From: Gordius sp. MW1
Taxonomy: Eukaryota; Nematomorpha; Gordioida; Gordea; Gordiidae
Length of the DNA stretch: 64,000 nt
Reading direction: 5' to 3'
NCBI GenBank assembly: GCA_964036665.1
Contig: OZ038526.1
Span: 9,796,001-9,860,000 of the forward strand
Shown in pieces: positions 11,388-21,795 of this stretch. A program made the translations under genes and the position numbers. The notes under the pieces are model-generated. The model did no database searches, was not told where the DNA came from, and saw only the letters and a program-made list of their open reading frames with translations. Each line of letters begins with the position of its first letter. Position 1 is the first letter of the stretch.

Positions 11388-13073
11388 ATGCCACCCAGAG
11401 TGACTAGTGATATTATTAACATCACTCTTTACTGGTTTCGTAAGGATCTTCGTTTACATGATAATCCTGCCCTCTGGCATGCTGTTAGAGACTCACACCA
11501 GGTAATACTGCTTTACATTTATCAAGAGGCTCTGCCAAATGCTGCACCTTTTATTAACATGGGCTCTGCTCAAAAATGGTGGTTACATTATTCTTTGGAA
11601 TCATTAGCAAGTTCATTAAGGTTATCTCAAGTGGGTGGGCAACCTCTACTGTTTAAACAAGGTTGTGCAGTTGACGTACTTGAATGCATATTTAGCCAAT
11701 CTAAAGATGTCAAAATTAATGCCCTTTATTACAATAAAGTCTATGAGCCCCAAGCCAATGAACAAGAAAAATTAATTGCTGTCATGTGTGAAAAGTATGG
11801 CGTCCGCGTTTTGAGCTTCAACGCCTCCCTTCTTCTGGAACCTGATGAAGTAGTTAATAAGACAGGTTCCTATTTTAAAGTTTTTACCCCATATTGGAGG
11901 GCCTGCTGCGAAAAATTGGCCGCGCAACAGGCCGGATCCCACGCTCGAAAGCTGTACGATCGACCGTGTATAAAAGCGTCTTCTTTACCCATTATTGATT
12001 CAATACAAAATGCGTTAGGAGGTGTAGATCAAATATCTGATTGGGATCTCCTTCCGACTCATCCAGACTGGGCTGGAGGGCTTAGAGCTACGTGGAAGGT
12101 TAGCGAGCTGCACGGACAACAACAGCTAAACAATTTTGTTAAGGGTGTAGGTCTGCAAAATTATGATGAAGGTCGTGACAAACCCCACCTCGAGGGTGGA
12201 ACCTCCCGCATGTCCCCCTATTTGGCCCTCGGTCAAATCGGGCCTTGGCAAGTGTGGTACGCTACGAAACCGGCTCTGGACGACCTTAGTCGTAGGGGAC
12301 GCGAACGGTTTTTGTCGGAATTGGGTTGGCGCGAATTTTCTTACTACCTCCTCCACCATTTTCCCACCTTCCCCGTCGCCAATTACCGCCCCGAATTTGA
12401 CCGTTTCGAATGGGTTACTTCGACCGTTGCTTCGAAAGGGGAATTACACGCCTGGCGCAAGGGAATGACCGGGTATCCCCTCGTTGACGCGGGCATGCGA
12501 CAGCTCTGGTACGAAGGCTACATGCACAACCGCGTCCGCATGGTTACGGCTTCGTTCCTCACCAAGGACCTCCTCATCGATTGGCGAACTGGGGCCGCTT
12601 GGTTTTGGGACACTTTGGTTGATGCCGACATGGCTAACAACGCTAACGGTTGGCAATGGGTAGCCGGGACCGGGGTCGATGCTTCCCCCTATTTTCGCAT
12701 ATTTAATCCCATCCTTCAAGGCCAAAAATTTGACCCGGACGGTGATTACGTGAAAAAATGGATCCCGGCACTTGCTAACCTGCCCCCCAAATACGTACAC
12801 CAACCTTGGGCTTGTCCCGCCCCTATACTGGCTAAGGCGGACCTGCGGTTGGGGATCGATTACCCTCACCCCATAGTGAATCACGAAAAGTGTCGAGCTC
12901 GGGCGCTGGAATATTTTGCCAGGTTGAAGAATCCACCGATCGACGCTCAAAAGAAAAAAAATCCCCATCTGGCAGCTGACGGGCCGCTGACTAGCGGCAA
13001 AACTCGTCGCGGAAAAAATCCTAAGCATAAAGCGCCTGAAGAGATTGGTGGAAAGATATCTACCTCATTGTAA
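11388..13073 (+). CDS. Class I DNA photolyase (CPD photolyase/cryptochrome family), intronless
   Basis: Light-driven flavoenzyme of the photolyase/cryptochrome family, predicted to repair UV cyclobutane dimers. The 561-residue ORF is complete and uninterrupted. Residues 12-28 (TLYWFRKDLRLHDNPAL) open the N-terminal alpha/beta antenna domain. The FAD-binding helical domain spans about 270-480, with LSELGWREFSYYLL (309-322), TGYPLVDAGMRQLW (361-374), MHNRVRMVTASFL (379-391), WFWDTLVDADMANNANGWQW (405-424) and SPYFRIFNP (433-441). Asn418, four residues before Trp422, matches the Asn near flavin N5 in photolyases, where animal cryptochromes have Cys and plant ones Asp. The tail (516-561) is Lys/Arg-rich and could serve nuclear import. 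The FAD domain reads closest to bacterial class I enzymes such as those of alphaproteobacteria. Codons drift from A/T-ending in the first 200 to C/G-ending later. The first ATG is kept because the conserved domain starts 11 residues on. A signalling role cannot be excluded. Confidence 0.93.
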   Translation: MPPRVTSDIINITLYWFRKDLRLHDNPALWHAVRDSHQVILLYIYQEALPNAAPFINMGSAQKWWLHYSLESLASSLRLSQVGGQPLLFKQGCAVDVLECIFSQSKDVKINALYYNKVYEPQANEQEKLIAVMCEKYGVRVLSFNASLLLEPDEVVNKTGSYFKVFTPYWRACCEKLAAQQAGSHARKLYDRPCIKASSLPIIDSIQNALGGVDQISDWDLLPTHPDWAGGLRATWKVSELHGQQQLNNFVKGVGLQNYDEGRDKPHLEGGTSRMSPYLALGQIGPWQVWYATKPALDDLSRRGRERFLSELGWREFSYYLLHHFPTFPVANYRPEFDRFEWVTSTVASKGELHAWRKGMTGYPLVDAGMRQLWYEGYMHNRVRMVTASFLTKDLLIDWRTGAAWFWDTLVDADMANNANGWQWVAGTGVDASPYFRIFNPILQGQKFDPDGDYVKKWIPALANLPPKYVHQPWACPAPILAKADLRLGIDYPHPIVNHEKCRARALEYFARLKNPPIDAQKKKNPHLAADGPLTSGKTRRGKNPKHKAPEEIGGKISTSL

Positions 13074-13592
13074 TTATATAATTTAATCGTTATTGTTTTA
13101 TCTCAGGGAATCTACGTGTTATTTAGCTTTAGTATATATGCCTTTATGCATCTAATCCTCGTTCTGTTAAAATGTTTGTCATTTGTGTAATGTACCTGTA
13201 TATATGTATCTATATTTAAACCTATTTGATTGTTTAAACTATTTTACATTTTGATAACCTTCTTCTAACTTTGTTATATTATTTAATGTTATCAAAGTAA
13301 ATAAGAATGCATAGATTAAAAGGATGGCTCTATATTATTTTTTTAGGTTTTAATTTTTATGCAGTCACTAAAAAGTTTTAACGAACGTTTAAAGTTTGGG
13401 GAAGTTATTAAATCTCTTTAAAAAACCAGTTTTATTGCCTTAAAAACTGTCTTAATTGTTATTTATACAGGACTTTTAAATTAAATTATGAATAGCTCAC
13501 ACTTTTTCTCGTAGTTTTTTTGAGTAGGGTTTGTTGCACCTCCATGTTTAATTCGATTTACATCATTCGCATCCCATCTTGATATATGTTTT
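13074..13592. other. Photolyase downstream region
   Basis: AT-rich sequence after the TAA stop, without coding signal. It should hold the 3' untranslated region. No canonical AATAAA stands out close to the stop. Confidence 0.4.
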
Positions 13593-14617
13593 AGAGCCGT
13601 GCACTCGGGTCGGGTTCGGGTTGAAAATTTAAAGATGCCTTCGAGTCGGGTTCGGGTTAAAAATTTTAAAATTCTTTCGGGTTCGGGTTGAAAATTTTTA
13701 AACTCGGGTCGGGTTAAAAGTTATGAATTTTATATTGCATAATAGACATATCGTTTAAATTAATGCCATTATATATAATATTTTATTATTAATATCGAAA
13801 TATATGATTAATTTATATCATACATTCATTAATTTCTTTTAAGTTATAACTGAATTTTGGATTTGCGCAATTTAAAACTCAGAAAGGTAGAATTTTTTCA
13901 TTAATGCTATAAATTATAATAAACATATAATTAATATCGCAAAACTTATTAACGATTTTGTGAACTTCCTTTTTTCTTTTTTAAATTGTGATGCTCAACT
14001 TGCTTTACCGTTTATAATATACACTAGAATAAAATAAATTTTATTTATTAAACGAATGATTAAAATGTATAAAAAACATGATTTAAAAAATTTAAGTTTT
14101 TAAAAAAATGATCAATTTCCTCCTTTCATTTCCGCACAAATGCCACAACCATTATTAGCCTTTAAAACAAATTGCTTGATAATAAAGACAGATTCATTTT
14201 AATTTAGCAAAAGTTTAAAAATATCTGCATTTTTGTGGTGCCTACTGAAAATGAATGGCTTGTTAAGTGGGATACTTTGGGTGAAATATACTAAAAACCT
14301 TTCTGAAATAGGATCTACTTTTTTTCTAATGCTTTCACATCTCGCAAACATGTTTTAAAATGTTGTTAAATCTGTTGTTTTTTTAGATAACATATTTTCG
14401 CCATTTAAAACCATCAAAATCAATTTTACACCAATCACTTTTTTCGGGTCGGGTTTGGCTTAAAACGCTTTCGGGTCGGGTCGGATTCCGGTTGAAAAAT
14501 TTTGAAACGCTTTCGGGTTCGGGGTAAAAAATTCGAAACACTTTCGGGTTCGGTTTGAAAAAATTTAAAAACTTTCGGGTCGGGTTCGGGTTGAAAAAAA
14601 GTGACTTTGCAGGGCTT
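13593..14617. mobile_element. hAT-like element with CGGGT(C/T) subterminal arrays
   Basis: The ends read AGAGCCGTGCACTCGGGTCG and, on the right, GTGACTTTGCAGGGCTT. Both ends carry tandem GGGTCGGGTTCGGGTTGAAAA motifs in opposite orientation (about 13605-13715 and 14445-14596). The octamer TATGTTTT flanks both sides (13585-13592 and 14618-14625). The interior is AT-rich and non-coding. The right end matches the right end of the composite element at 2131-5521 (AAAAAAAGTGACTTTGCA). Confidence 0.7.
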
Positions 14618-14908
14618 TATGTTTTACCACCTTAGCCGATTTTCTTTAATCATGTCCACCATAAATTGTATTTTTGCCTTAGCAGTCATTCGTTATATGG
14701 TAAAGGTTTGTGTAGCCCATTCTCATTTCGATGCTTATGAAAATTTTCGGGGGGTATAATGCCCATGTTTTTCTCTTATAAAGTGACCCCCGTCCTGCGA
14801 TAGACTTGTAAGTTATGCTCTTCAGCATCTTGCGCTCATTACACCGGACATACTTTTGCTATTTAACTTATCCTTTTAAATCAACGCATTGATATTTTGT
14901 TCAATGTC

Positions 14909-15185
14909 CATGGGCGTAGCCAGGGGGGAGCAAAAAAAAATTTCAATACAAAAACCCTAAAGAATTAAAAAAAAAATTATATTTTGCTCCCCCCTAATTT
15001 TGCTTTGCCCCACTCTAATTTTGCTCTGCTCCCCCCTAATTTTGCTCTCCCCCTTTCTAAATAGTCGAGACCCTTTTTTTTTTTGCTCTCAGGAAAATTT
15101 TAGAGGAAAAAATTTGGATTTGGATAGTCGAGACCTTTTTTTTTTTGCTCGCTCCCCCCTAATCCGAAAGCTGGCTACGCCCATG
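14909..15185. mobile_element. CATGGGCGTAGCCAG-type MITE with perfect 8-bp duplication
   Basis: The inverted ends are CATGGGCGTAGCCAGG and GCTGGCTACGCCCATG. The octamer TCAATGTC is repeated exactly at 14901-14908 and 15186-15193. The interior holds short repeats of CTCCCCCCTAATTTTGCT. Non-coding; an 80-codon open frame across it is a by-product. Confidence 0.85.
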
Positions 15186-15585
15186 TCAATGTCCCACTTA
15201 ATGCAGTATGGAGTTGAGATATGTGAATTTGACTACCTTTAGCTTCATGTGGTCATCCAGCAATGAGCTGCCTGTGACGTTTATTTCCAAGTATACCGAA
15301 TTTTTTAATTATTGCCTTTTAGATCATATCCACCTAAGCGTTTTAATCATTTCAAAACTTTCTCTTTTGTCAACTCGCATCGTACTCATCGGCATATAGG
15401 TTACAACAAAAATTGCTTTGGATGACCCTTGTTATCGTGTCCATAATTAAATAGAATTGGAAAGGGCCGCCAATCATCCACTTCCTTTTTCAACCTTGTT
15501 ACTAAAAATCTATCCATAAGTTTAAAGGAGTGGCAAGAACTTATTTATCTTTTTAATTGTTCCACTGGAGCCTTGCAATATGAAT

Positions 15586-16351
15586 CAGAGATCAGATTGC
15601 CCGGCCCGCTGCCCGAACAGGCCCGGCCCGGCCCGTGGGCCGGGTCGGGCCGGGCAACTGTCCTAAATTTTTATTTTCGGGTGGGCACGAAGAAGATAGG
15701 ATTCGGGCAATTCGGGCTTAATGAGATTTTTTAGATAGTGTATTTTTTGTTACTTTTCATTAAATTGCATATGAAAATGCTAAAAAATCGCCATCCGTCC
15801 CCAAGTTATTTTTACAATTTTTGCCAGAACCCCTTTATTTCCATCAAGTCCCTAGCTAGGTTATGGAAAGAATTAAAATATTTATATTTATGCAGCCCTT
15901 TCATTGTTCGTAATTCGCATGTGCCGTCTACACTAGTACAAAATAGTCACGCCCAAATCGATACAACGCCTGAAAGTGTTAAATTTCATTCTAATATCAT
16001 TTAATTTTTTAACAAATGATTTAACAAGGCTTCTCCAAATTCGCCTTTATTATTCCCTTATCACCCATCGCTATCGCTAAGCTCAAATATTTTAGAAAGA
16101 CCAAATACAACGTTTTTTTGACCAATTAGGATTAAAATTAAAGTACAAAAGTTTCATTTGAAAAAATCATTCGACTTTTAAATATTAAAAGAATTTTAGG
16201 TCGCAAAATTTCGGGCCTAACAGGCAAATTTAATATTTCGGGCAGCATTAATGTTTCGGGCGGACACCAGAAGGGTTCGGGCGGGCAATGAGGTTAGAGA
16301 ATTGAACCGGGCCGGGTTCGGGCAGAAAATTCCTAACAAATCTGACCTCTG
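15586..16351. mobile_element. hAT-like element with GGCCCG subterminal arrays
   Basis: The left end reads CAGAGATCAGATTGCCCGGC and the right end, inverted, CAGAGGTCAGATTTG. Subterminal arrays of GGCCCGGCCCGG (left, 15600-15655) and TTCGGGC/GGCCGGGTTCGGGC (right, 16205-16330) lie inside. The octamer ATATGAAT is identical outside both ends (15578-15585 and 16352-16359). The interior has no transposase. Confidence 0.85.
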
Positions 16352-16500
16352 ATATGAATATATAGTGCAAGTCTCAGGTTTTTATTTTAAATTTGTCCGA
16401 ACCCGATCCCGATCCGATTATTATATAACTTTTGGACAAATTTTACATTTGAAAACTATTATATTTTATATAAAAAATCAATTTAATTGTTATTCATAAT

Positions 16501-16805
16501 CAGGCGCGTAGCCAGGATTTTCTCAAGGGGAAGGAAAGCTGCCAAAAATTATTTTTAAACATTTTATTTGTAATTAAAAATAAAAATTAATCGACCTAAA
16601 AATCAGGCCCACTGGCCCCACTTGAATTAAATCCGAAAAATTAAATGTATATATTATGTTTCCAGGCTTTTTGTCTCAAAATCTTTTATGCAACTAAACT
16701 ATAATATTTTAACCCATTTAATCTAATTATTAATCAAAAAAATTTTCAAATTTTGCTCGAGGGGAAGGAAAAGTCCCGGTTTCCTCCCCCTTGGCTACGC
16801 GCCTG
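16501..16805. mobile_element. hAT-like MITE with perfect 8-bp duplication
   Basis: The ends read CAGGCGCGTAGCCAGGAT and GGCTACGCGCCTG. The octamer TTCATAAT flanks both sides (16493-16500 and 16806-16813). It is a shorter member of the family seen at 8694-9445 and at the right edge of the window (63847). Confidence 0.88.
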
Positions 16806-17289
16806 TTCATAATTTAAAACAGGAATAAGATTGGAACAAAGAATCCAATTTCTCATGCCTCAATTTATATAACTAATAATAAATCTGACTTTGTAATAAG
16901 ACATTTTTAACGGTTTAAAATAAATAGGCTTTTATGATTAATTATTTTTAAAATTCTAAAAGTTTTTGAATCATATTTTTTAAATTAGTTAGTCTCGATT
17001 TAAATTGGGTCGGACTTGAGTTGTTCCTTTCAGGTTATTACTTTTTAAGTCATTTTCTCTCCCCTTTATTTATAAATCAAATTTATTAAATAAAAATTTT
17101 ACCGAAGTTAATGATGTTTAAAAAACGCCAAAATCGCTTTTGATAGAAAAGATTTCAACTTGAGGTATAAGGAAAAAAATAAAAAATATATTCATGTTCA
17201 TCGCGAAAATCTCTACCAAAATTTGCCGCAGGTCGATTTTTCCTGCTGAACCGTGTTATCTAAATTTAAAATTTCCGACTACATTTTAT

Positions 17290-18292
17290 TAGTGCTGTAA
17301 ACATTGGTAAAAAAATCGAACGCGTTCGCGTTCAGCGTTCATTGACAAAAATCGAACGCGTTCACGTTCACGTTCGTTTAAAAAAAAAAGGAACGCGTTC
17401 ACGTTCGTGAACGCGTTCACTAACGTTCAAAATTTTATGATAAAATTTTTTTAAAATTTAATTTAATATAAATAAATGTCTTTTATTTTTTAATACAATA
17501 AATAGCCGATAAAAAATGATAGTTTCGACAATATTATTATAAATCAATATAATTTTATAGAGCGAATATAAAGATTATTTATAAAATTTTTTTTTATTGA
17601 TTTTTAATAATTGTTTCTCAAAATTCTCGTTTGATAAGCAGGAACGCTTGGCAGTTAATACAGCATTAGCTATACTAAAAACCCGCTCCACAGGGGCAGA
17701 TGAGGGGATATAAACAAATTTTTTAAAGGAGGAAATTTATTAAAAACATTTAATGTTTTGTCCCTCGCTTCAAAAAATTGCGACAAAATATCATCCTCCA
17801 ATCCCCCCTCTACTTCCTCGTCAAAAAAATGATATTTCGGAATTAACGGCTCTTTCGTTATCATTTCTAGGGGTTTCAATCCCTTTTTTGAATAACACTA
17901 AAAGGATGACGACGATATAATATTATGATTGTCTATCTATATTAACCTATAAATTAAACTATAATTAATAATATCAAATTAATTAACTTTAATCTTATCT
18001 TCTTTTGCACTTTATGTTTATAGTATGTTGTTAAAAGTATTTCGGAATTGGTAATAGGAAACAGGAAAAACACCTGATTAAAAAATAGAAGACTTTTTTG
18101 TTAAAAATTCGGATTAACATTAATTTTTAAATAAATAAAAATAAGAAAGGGTTTTTAAAATTGAACGAACGTTAAATTTGAACGCGTTCATCAAAAAAAG
18201 GAACGCGTTCACGTTCAAAGTTCACCAAAAAATAAAAGAACGCCGTTCATGAACGCGTTCACAAAATTTGAACGCGTTCGTTTACAGCACTA
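17290..18292. mobile_element. hAT-like element with GAACGCGTTC subterminal palindromes (copy 1)
   Basis: The ends are TAGTGCTGTAAAC and GTTTACAGCACTA. The octamer CATTTTAT is repeated exactly at 17282-17289 and 18293-18300. Each end carries a cluster of the 10-base palindrome GAACGCGTTC and its half CGTTCACGTTC (17315-17430 and 18175-18275). On the minus strand at about 17640-17880 there is a transposase remnant including SSAPVERVFSIAN and LTAKRSC, the signature of the hAT C-terminal dimerisation region, in a broken frame. The related copy is at 19367-21795. Confidence 0.88.
17640..17880 (-). pseudogene. hAT transposase C-terminal remnant
   Basis: Minus-strand frames give EDDILSQFFEARDKTLNVF and then, in another frame, SSAPVERVFSIANAVLTAK, which is the hATC dimerisation motif. 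The upstream part of the transposase, including the catalytic domain, is missing. It lies inside the hAT element 17290-18292, which is therefore an internally deleted, non-autonomous derivative. Confidence 0.75.
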
Positions 18293-18715
18293 CATTTTAT
18301 TGATTAAACTCTTAAATGTACTAAGGAGCTTGTACAATAGGTATAAAAGCTTTATAAAGGGATTTTACATGATCTGATCCCACAAACGGTCATAAAGGAA
18401 AGGAATAGGCTTTTTTTTATATTTATTTCTCTTTAGTCTTTTCAATTCTTTATTTTTAGAATATTTGTTGCAAATCCAGCTGATTACAAAAGGAGAAACC
18501 GTTTTAAAGGAGGTGTACCCCATTACTTTCCACAATATCTTAATATAAAAATTGATTTGACTGATTTTAGCTTAATTGGTTGAATCTCTTTTAAGCTATT
18601 TAATTAATTTAAATTGCAATATACAGCCATATAGCCAGCTTTATTTCTTTTTAAGATTTTTAACACACTTACCACATTTCTAGTATATAAAACTATACCA
18701 TCATTTAGAAACTGC

Positions 18716-18880
18716 ACAAGTTACCCGAAACCCGACCATCGGGTCGTGTTAAAAATTTTGAAATATCTTCGGGTTGGATTAAAAATTTTAAAATGCTTTC
18801 GGGTTGAAAATTTCAAAATGCTTTTGGGTCGGGTTGAAAATTTTAAAAATTTCGGATTTGGTCGGGTTTAAAATCATCAT
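18716..18880. repeat. CGGGT-array fragment
   Basis: Contains TTACCCGAAACCCGACC and repeats of TTTCGGGTTGAAAATTT, matching the subterminal array of the element at 13593-14617. No partner end or target duplication is visible, so it is likely a truncated or solo end. Confidence 0.5.
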
Positions 18881-19651
18881 TCCATTCCCCCCTTGCCTAT
18901 ACCGCCTCATTAAATTTTTTAATAGCGATATCCACCAGTTTAGGAATCATTGGTTTAATTTATATAAACCTCTCGTATGCGTATGCAACGGGTCTGACAA
19001 AATTTTGAAGCAATCAATGGAAAACTTTGGGAAATCTTAGGTTCTGAACAAGTGATCGTTAAATCTTTATACATATGGTATATTATTATCATAAAATAAA
19101 TATCTATAATATAATCTTGGACATTTCATTTCGATAGCAAATTTCTATGATCGTAGTCAAACTTATGGCGAAATTAACAATTGTTTAAGATTTTATACCA
19201 TACTAAATCATATTTACGACTTAAAAAACACTAACATCCTTTGATATATATTTAATGAATTTGATTTCCAATCATAATGAACACTAGTATTAATTCTCAA
19301 TTTTGAAATGTATAGGACTTTTGATTCGATTAGTTGTTCAAAAGGACTCAAATAACATATATATTTTAGTGCTGTAAACAGTTGTAAAAAAATCGAACGC
19401 GTTCGCGTTCGAACGTTCATTGACGAAAATCAAACGCGTTCACGTTCAAGTTCGTTTAAAAAAAAAGGAACGCGTTCACGTTCATGAACGCGTTCACGTT
19501 TACGTTCGTTCAAAATTTTATGATAAATTTTGTAAAATTTAAAATGTCTTATATTTTTTGATACAATAAATAGCCATGATAAAAAATAATAGTTTTATTT
19601 CGACAATATAATTATAAATCAATATAATCTATTTTCTTATTGAGTTTTATT

Positions 19652-20990
19652 AATTGCTATGCAATTTATGGGCTCGTTTTTTGTTGTCCGTCCGTCCGTC
19701 TGTCCGTCTGTCCGTCCGTCCATCCCTATCTATTTGCATTGGGTATATTAGGTTATCGATTTTTTAAATTAATGCATGAGAAAGAGGTGCCCCACCCCTC
19801 ATCTCTATCTCCCTCGCTGTGTTATTTTTTAAATTAATGCATAAGAGGTGCCCCACCCCTCATCTCTATCTCCCTCGGTGTGTTATATATAAGATTTGTT
19901 AAATTATCTATTATATAATAAACATAGATAAAAGTTGTTTACTTTTAATTGCTATGCAATTTAACTAGTTATATAATAAACATAAATAAAAGTTGTTTAC
20001 TTTTTAATTGCTATGCAATTTAACTAGTTTTGGGGTTAGAATCCCGGAGTTTTTTTGACTCTTATGATTGTTCTTGTTACTATCATTGATAATAAGAATT
20101 TTTGGCCGTCCGCTGGCTGCTGACCAATGAAAAAAATGACCATTGGCCAAAATGTGAATCGAAATTATTTTTTTCGTTTTTTTTTGACTATTATGATTGT
20201 TCCTGTTCCTACCATTGCTATTATGACTTTTTGGCCGTCCGCTGGCTGCTGACCAATGGAATAAAATGACCATTGGCCAAAATGTGATTCTAAAACTTTT
20301 TTTTCGTTTTTTTTGATTATTATGAATTTATATCCACTTTTACCGTGTCCTGGCTGCTGCCCAATGGAAAAAGTGACCATTGGCCAAAATGTGATTCGAA
20401 AATTTTTTTTTCGTTTTTTTTACTCTTATGAATTTATATACACTTTTACCGTGTGCTGGCTGCTGACCAATGGAAAAAAATGACCATTGGCCAAAGTAAG
20501 CATCAAAATTTTTTTTTCCGTTTTTTTTGGCTATCATTGACTTATAGAGTATCTGTTGGTACTGACCAATAGAGAAAAAGTGACCATTGGCCAAATTTTT
20601 AATTTTTTTAATTAAAAATTGTTCAAATTCAACAAAAAATTTCTCCCAACAATTCTGCGAATTCTTAACATTGTGTTGTTTTATAATATAATGTTTGTTA
20701 GACCCATAATCACTAAAGGCCATAAAAACTAATGTAATACGCAACTAGATGCAAACACTAAATCTAACCCTAACCCTTGCCTATATAACATTTTGCCTAT
20801 AATGGAAAATTTGTATAAATAATTAATTAATCATTAGGCATTTAATACCCCCCTATAGGCATTCTCGCCCCTTCCCACCTTTCTCGCCCATAAATTGCAT
20901 AGCAAATATGATACATTTATACGAAGTACAGATGAGTCGTCCCCCCTTCCCTTCTCCCCCTTCCCACGAGGGCCGAAGGCCCGAGTTTTT
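19652..20990. mobile_element. Minisatellite element, copy 2, nested in a hAT element
   Basis: Starts TAATTGCTATGCAATTTATG, then CTCG and a GTCC run, and ends with the inverted CCCATAAATTGCATAGCAAA (about 20887-20907), a pyrimidine tract, the GGGCCGAAGGCCC hairpin and GAGTTTTT. The core (about 20050-20600) is the tandem CCAATGG array also seen in copies 1 and 3. Comparison with the uninterrupted hAT copy places the insertion inside TTTTTAATAATTG. No transposase or helicase is encoded. Confidence 0.82.
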
Positions 20991-21115
20991 TAATAATAAT
21001 TGATTTTCAAAATTGTCGTCTGATAAGCAGGAACGCTTGGCAGTTAGTACAGCATTAGCTATACTAAAACCCCGCTCCACAGGGGCAGATGAGGAGATTG
21101 GAGGAGTATTGTACT
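20985..21115 (-). pseudogene. hAT transposase C-terminal remnant (hATC dimerisation motif)
   Basis: The minus-strand translation gives NTPPISSSAPVERGFSIAN, LTAKRSCLSDDNFENQ and LLLKN, the conserved SSAPVER.FS...LT..R..LS..N.E..L motif of the hAT dimerisation domain. It is cut on the downstream side by the nested minisatellite element. It is the counterpart of the fragment at 17640-17880. Confidence 0.85.
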
Positions 21116-21795
21116 TAATAAACAAATCTTTTTAAAGCAGGAAATTTATTAAAAACATTTAATGTTTTATCCTTCGCTTCAAAAAAGTGCGATAAGATAT
21201 GATCCTCCAAGCCGCACTCCCTTTACTGCCTCGTCAAAAAAAACGATGATACTTCTTTCATTATCAATTCTAGGGCTTTCAAACCCTTTTTTCAAAAAAC
21301 TAAAAGTTTATTCTTTTTTACATTTAGTAATTATTGAATTCGGTCCTTTATATGAAATGAGTGAAAAATATTATCATATTTTGGCCATGGCAATTCATCT
21401 GCTGACTTTGAATATTCAGAATCTGAAGATGACGATATAATATTATGATTGTCCATATTAACCTATAAATTAAACTATAATAATTAATAATATCTTATTA
21501 ATTAACTTTAATCTTATCTTCTTTTGCACGTTATAGTATGTTAAAAGTATTTCGAAATTGGTAATAGGAAACAGGAAAAATAGCTGATTAAAAAATATTA
21601 GACTTTTTTGTTAAAAATTCGGATTAACATTAATTTCCAAATAAATGAAATTAAAAAAGGGTTTTTAAAATTGAACGAACGTTAAATTCGAACGCGTTCA
21701 TCAAAAAAAGGAACGCGTTCACGTTCACCAAAAAATAAAAGAACGCCGTTTGTGAACGCGTTCATAAAATTTGAACGCGTTCATTTACAGCACTA

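Larger units (their letters stand above)
19367..21795. mobile_element. hAT-like element with GAACGCGTTC palindromes (copy 2), carrying a nested element
   Basis: The ends are TAGTGCTGTAAAC and TTTACAGCACTA. The flanking octamers ATATATTT and ACATATTT match at 7 of 8. Subterminal GAACGCGTTC palindromes lie at 19395-19500 and 21680-21785. Apart from the insert at 19652-20990, it follows copy 1 (17290-18292) base for base over long stretches, for example GATAAGCAGGAACGCTTGGC. It is a fresh example of one element inserted in another, with copy 1 serving as the empty-site reference. Confidence 0.85.

Noticed and set aside
12126-13028. Open frames of 77-194 codons on both strands within the photolyase gene
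   Set aside because: They overlap the photolyase frame completely and lack any conserved motif; they reflect GC-rich codons in the real gene.
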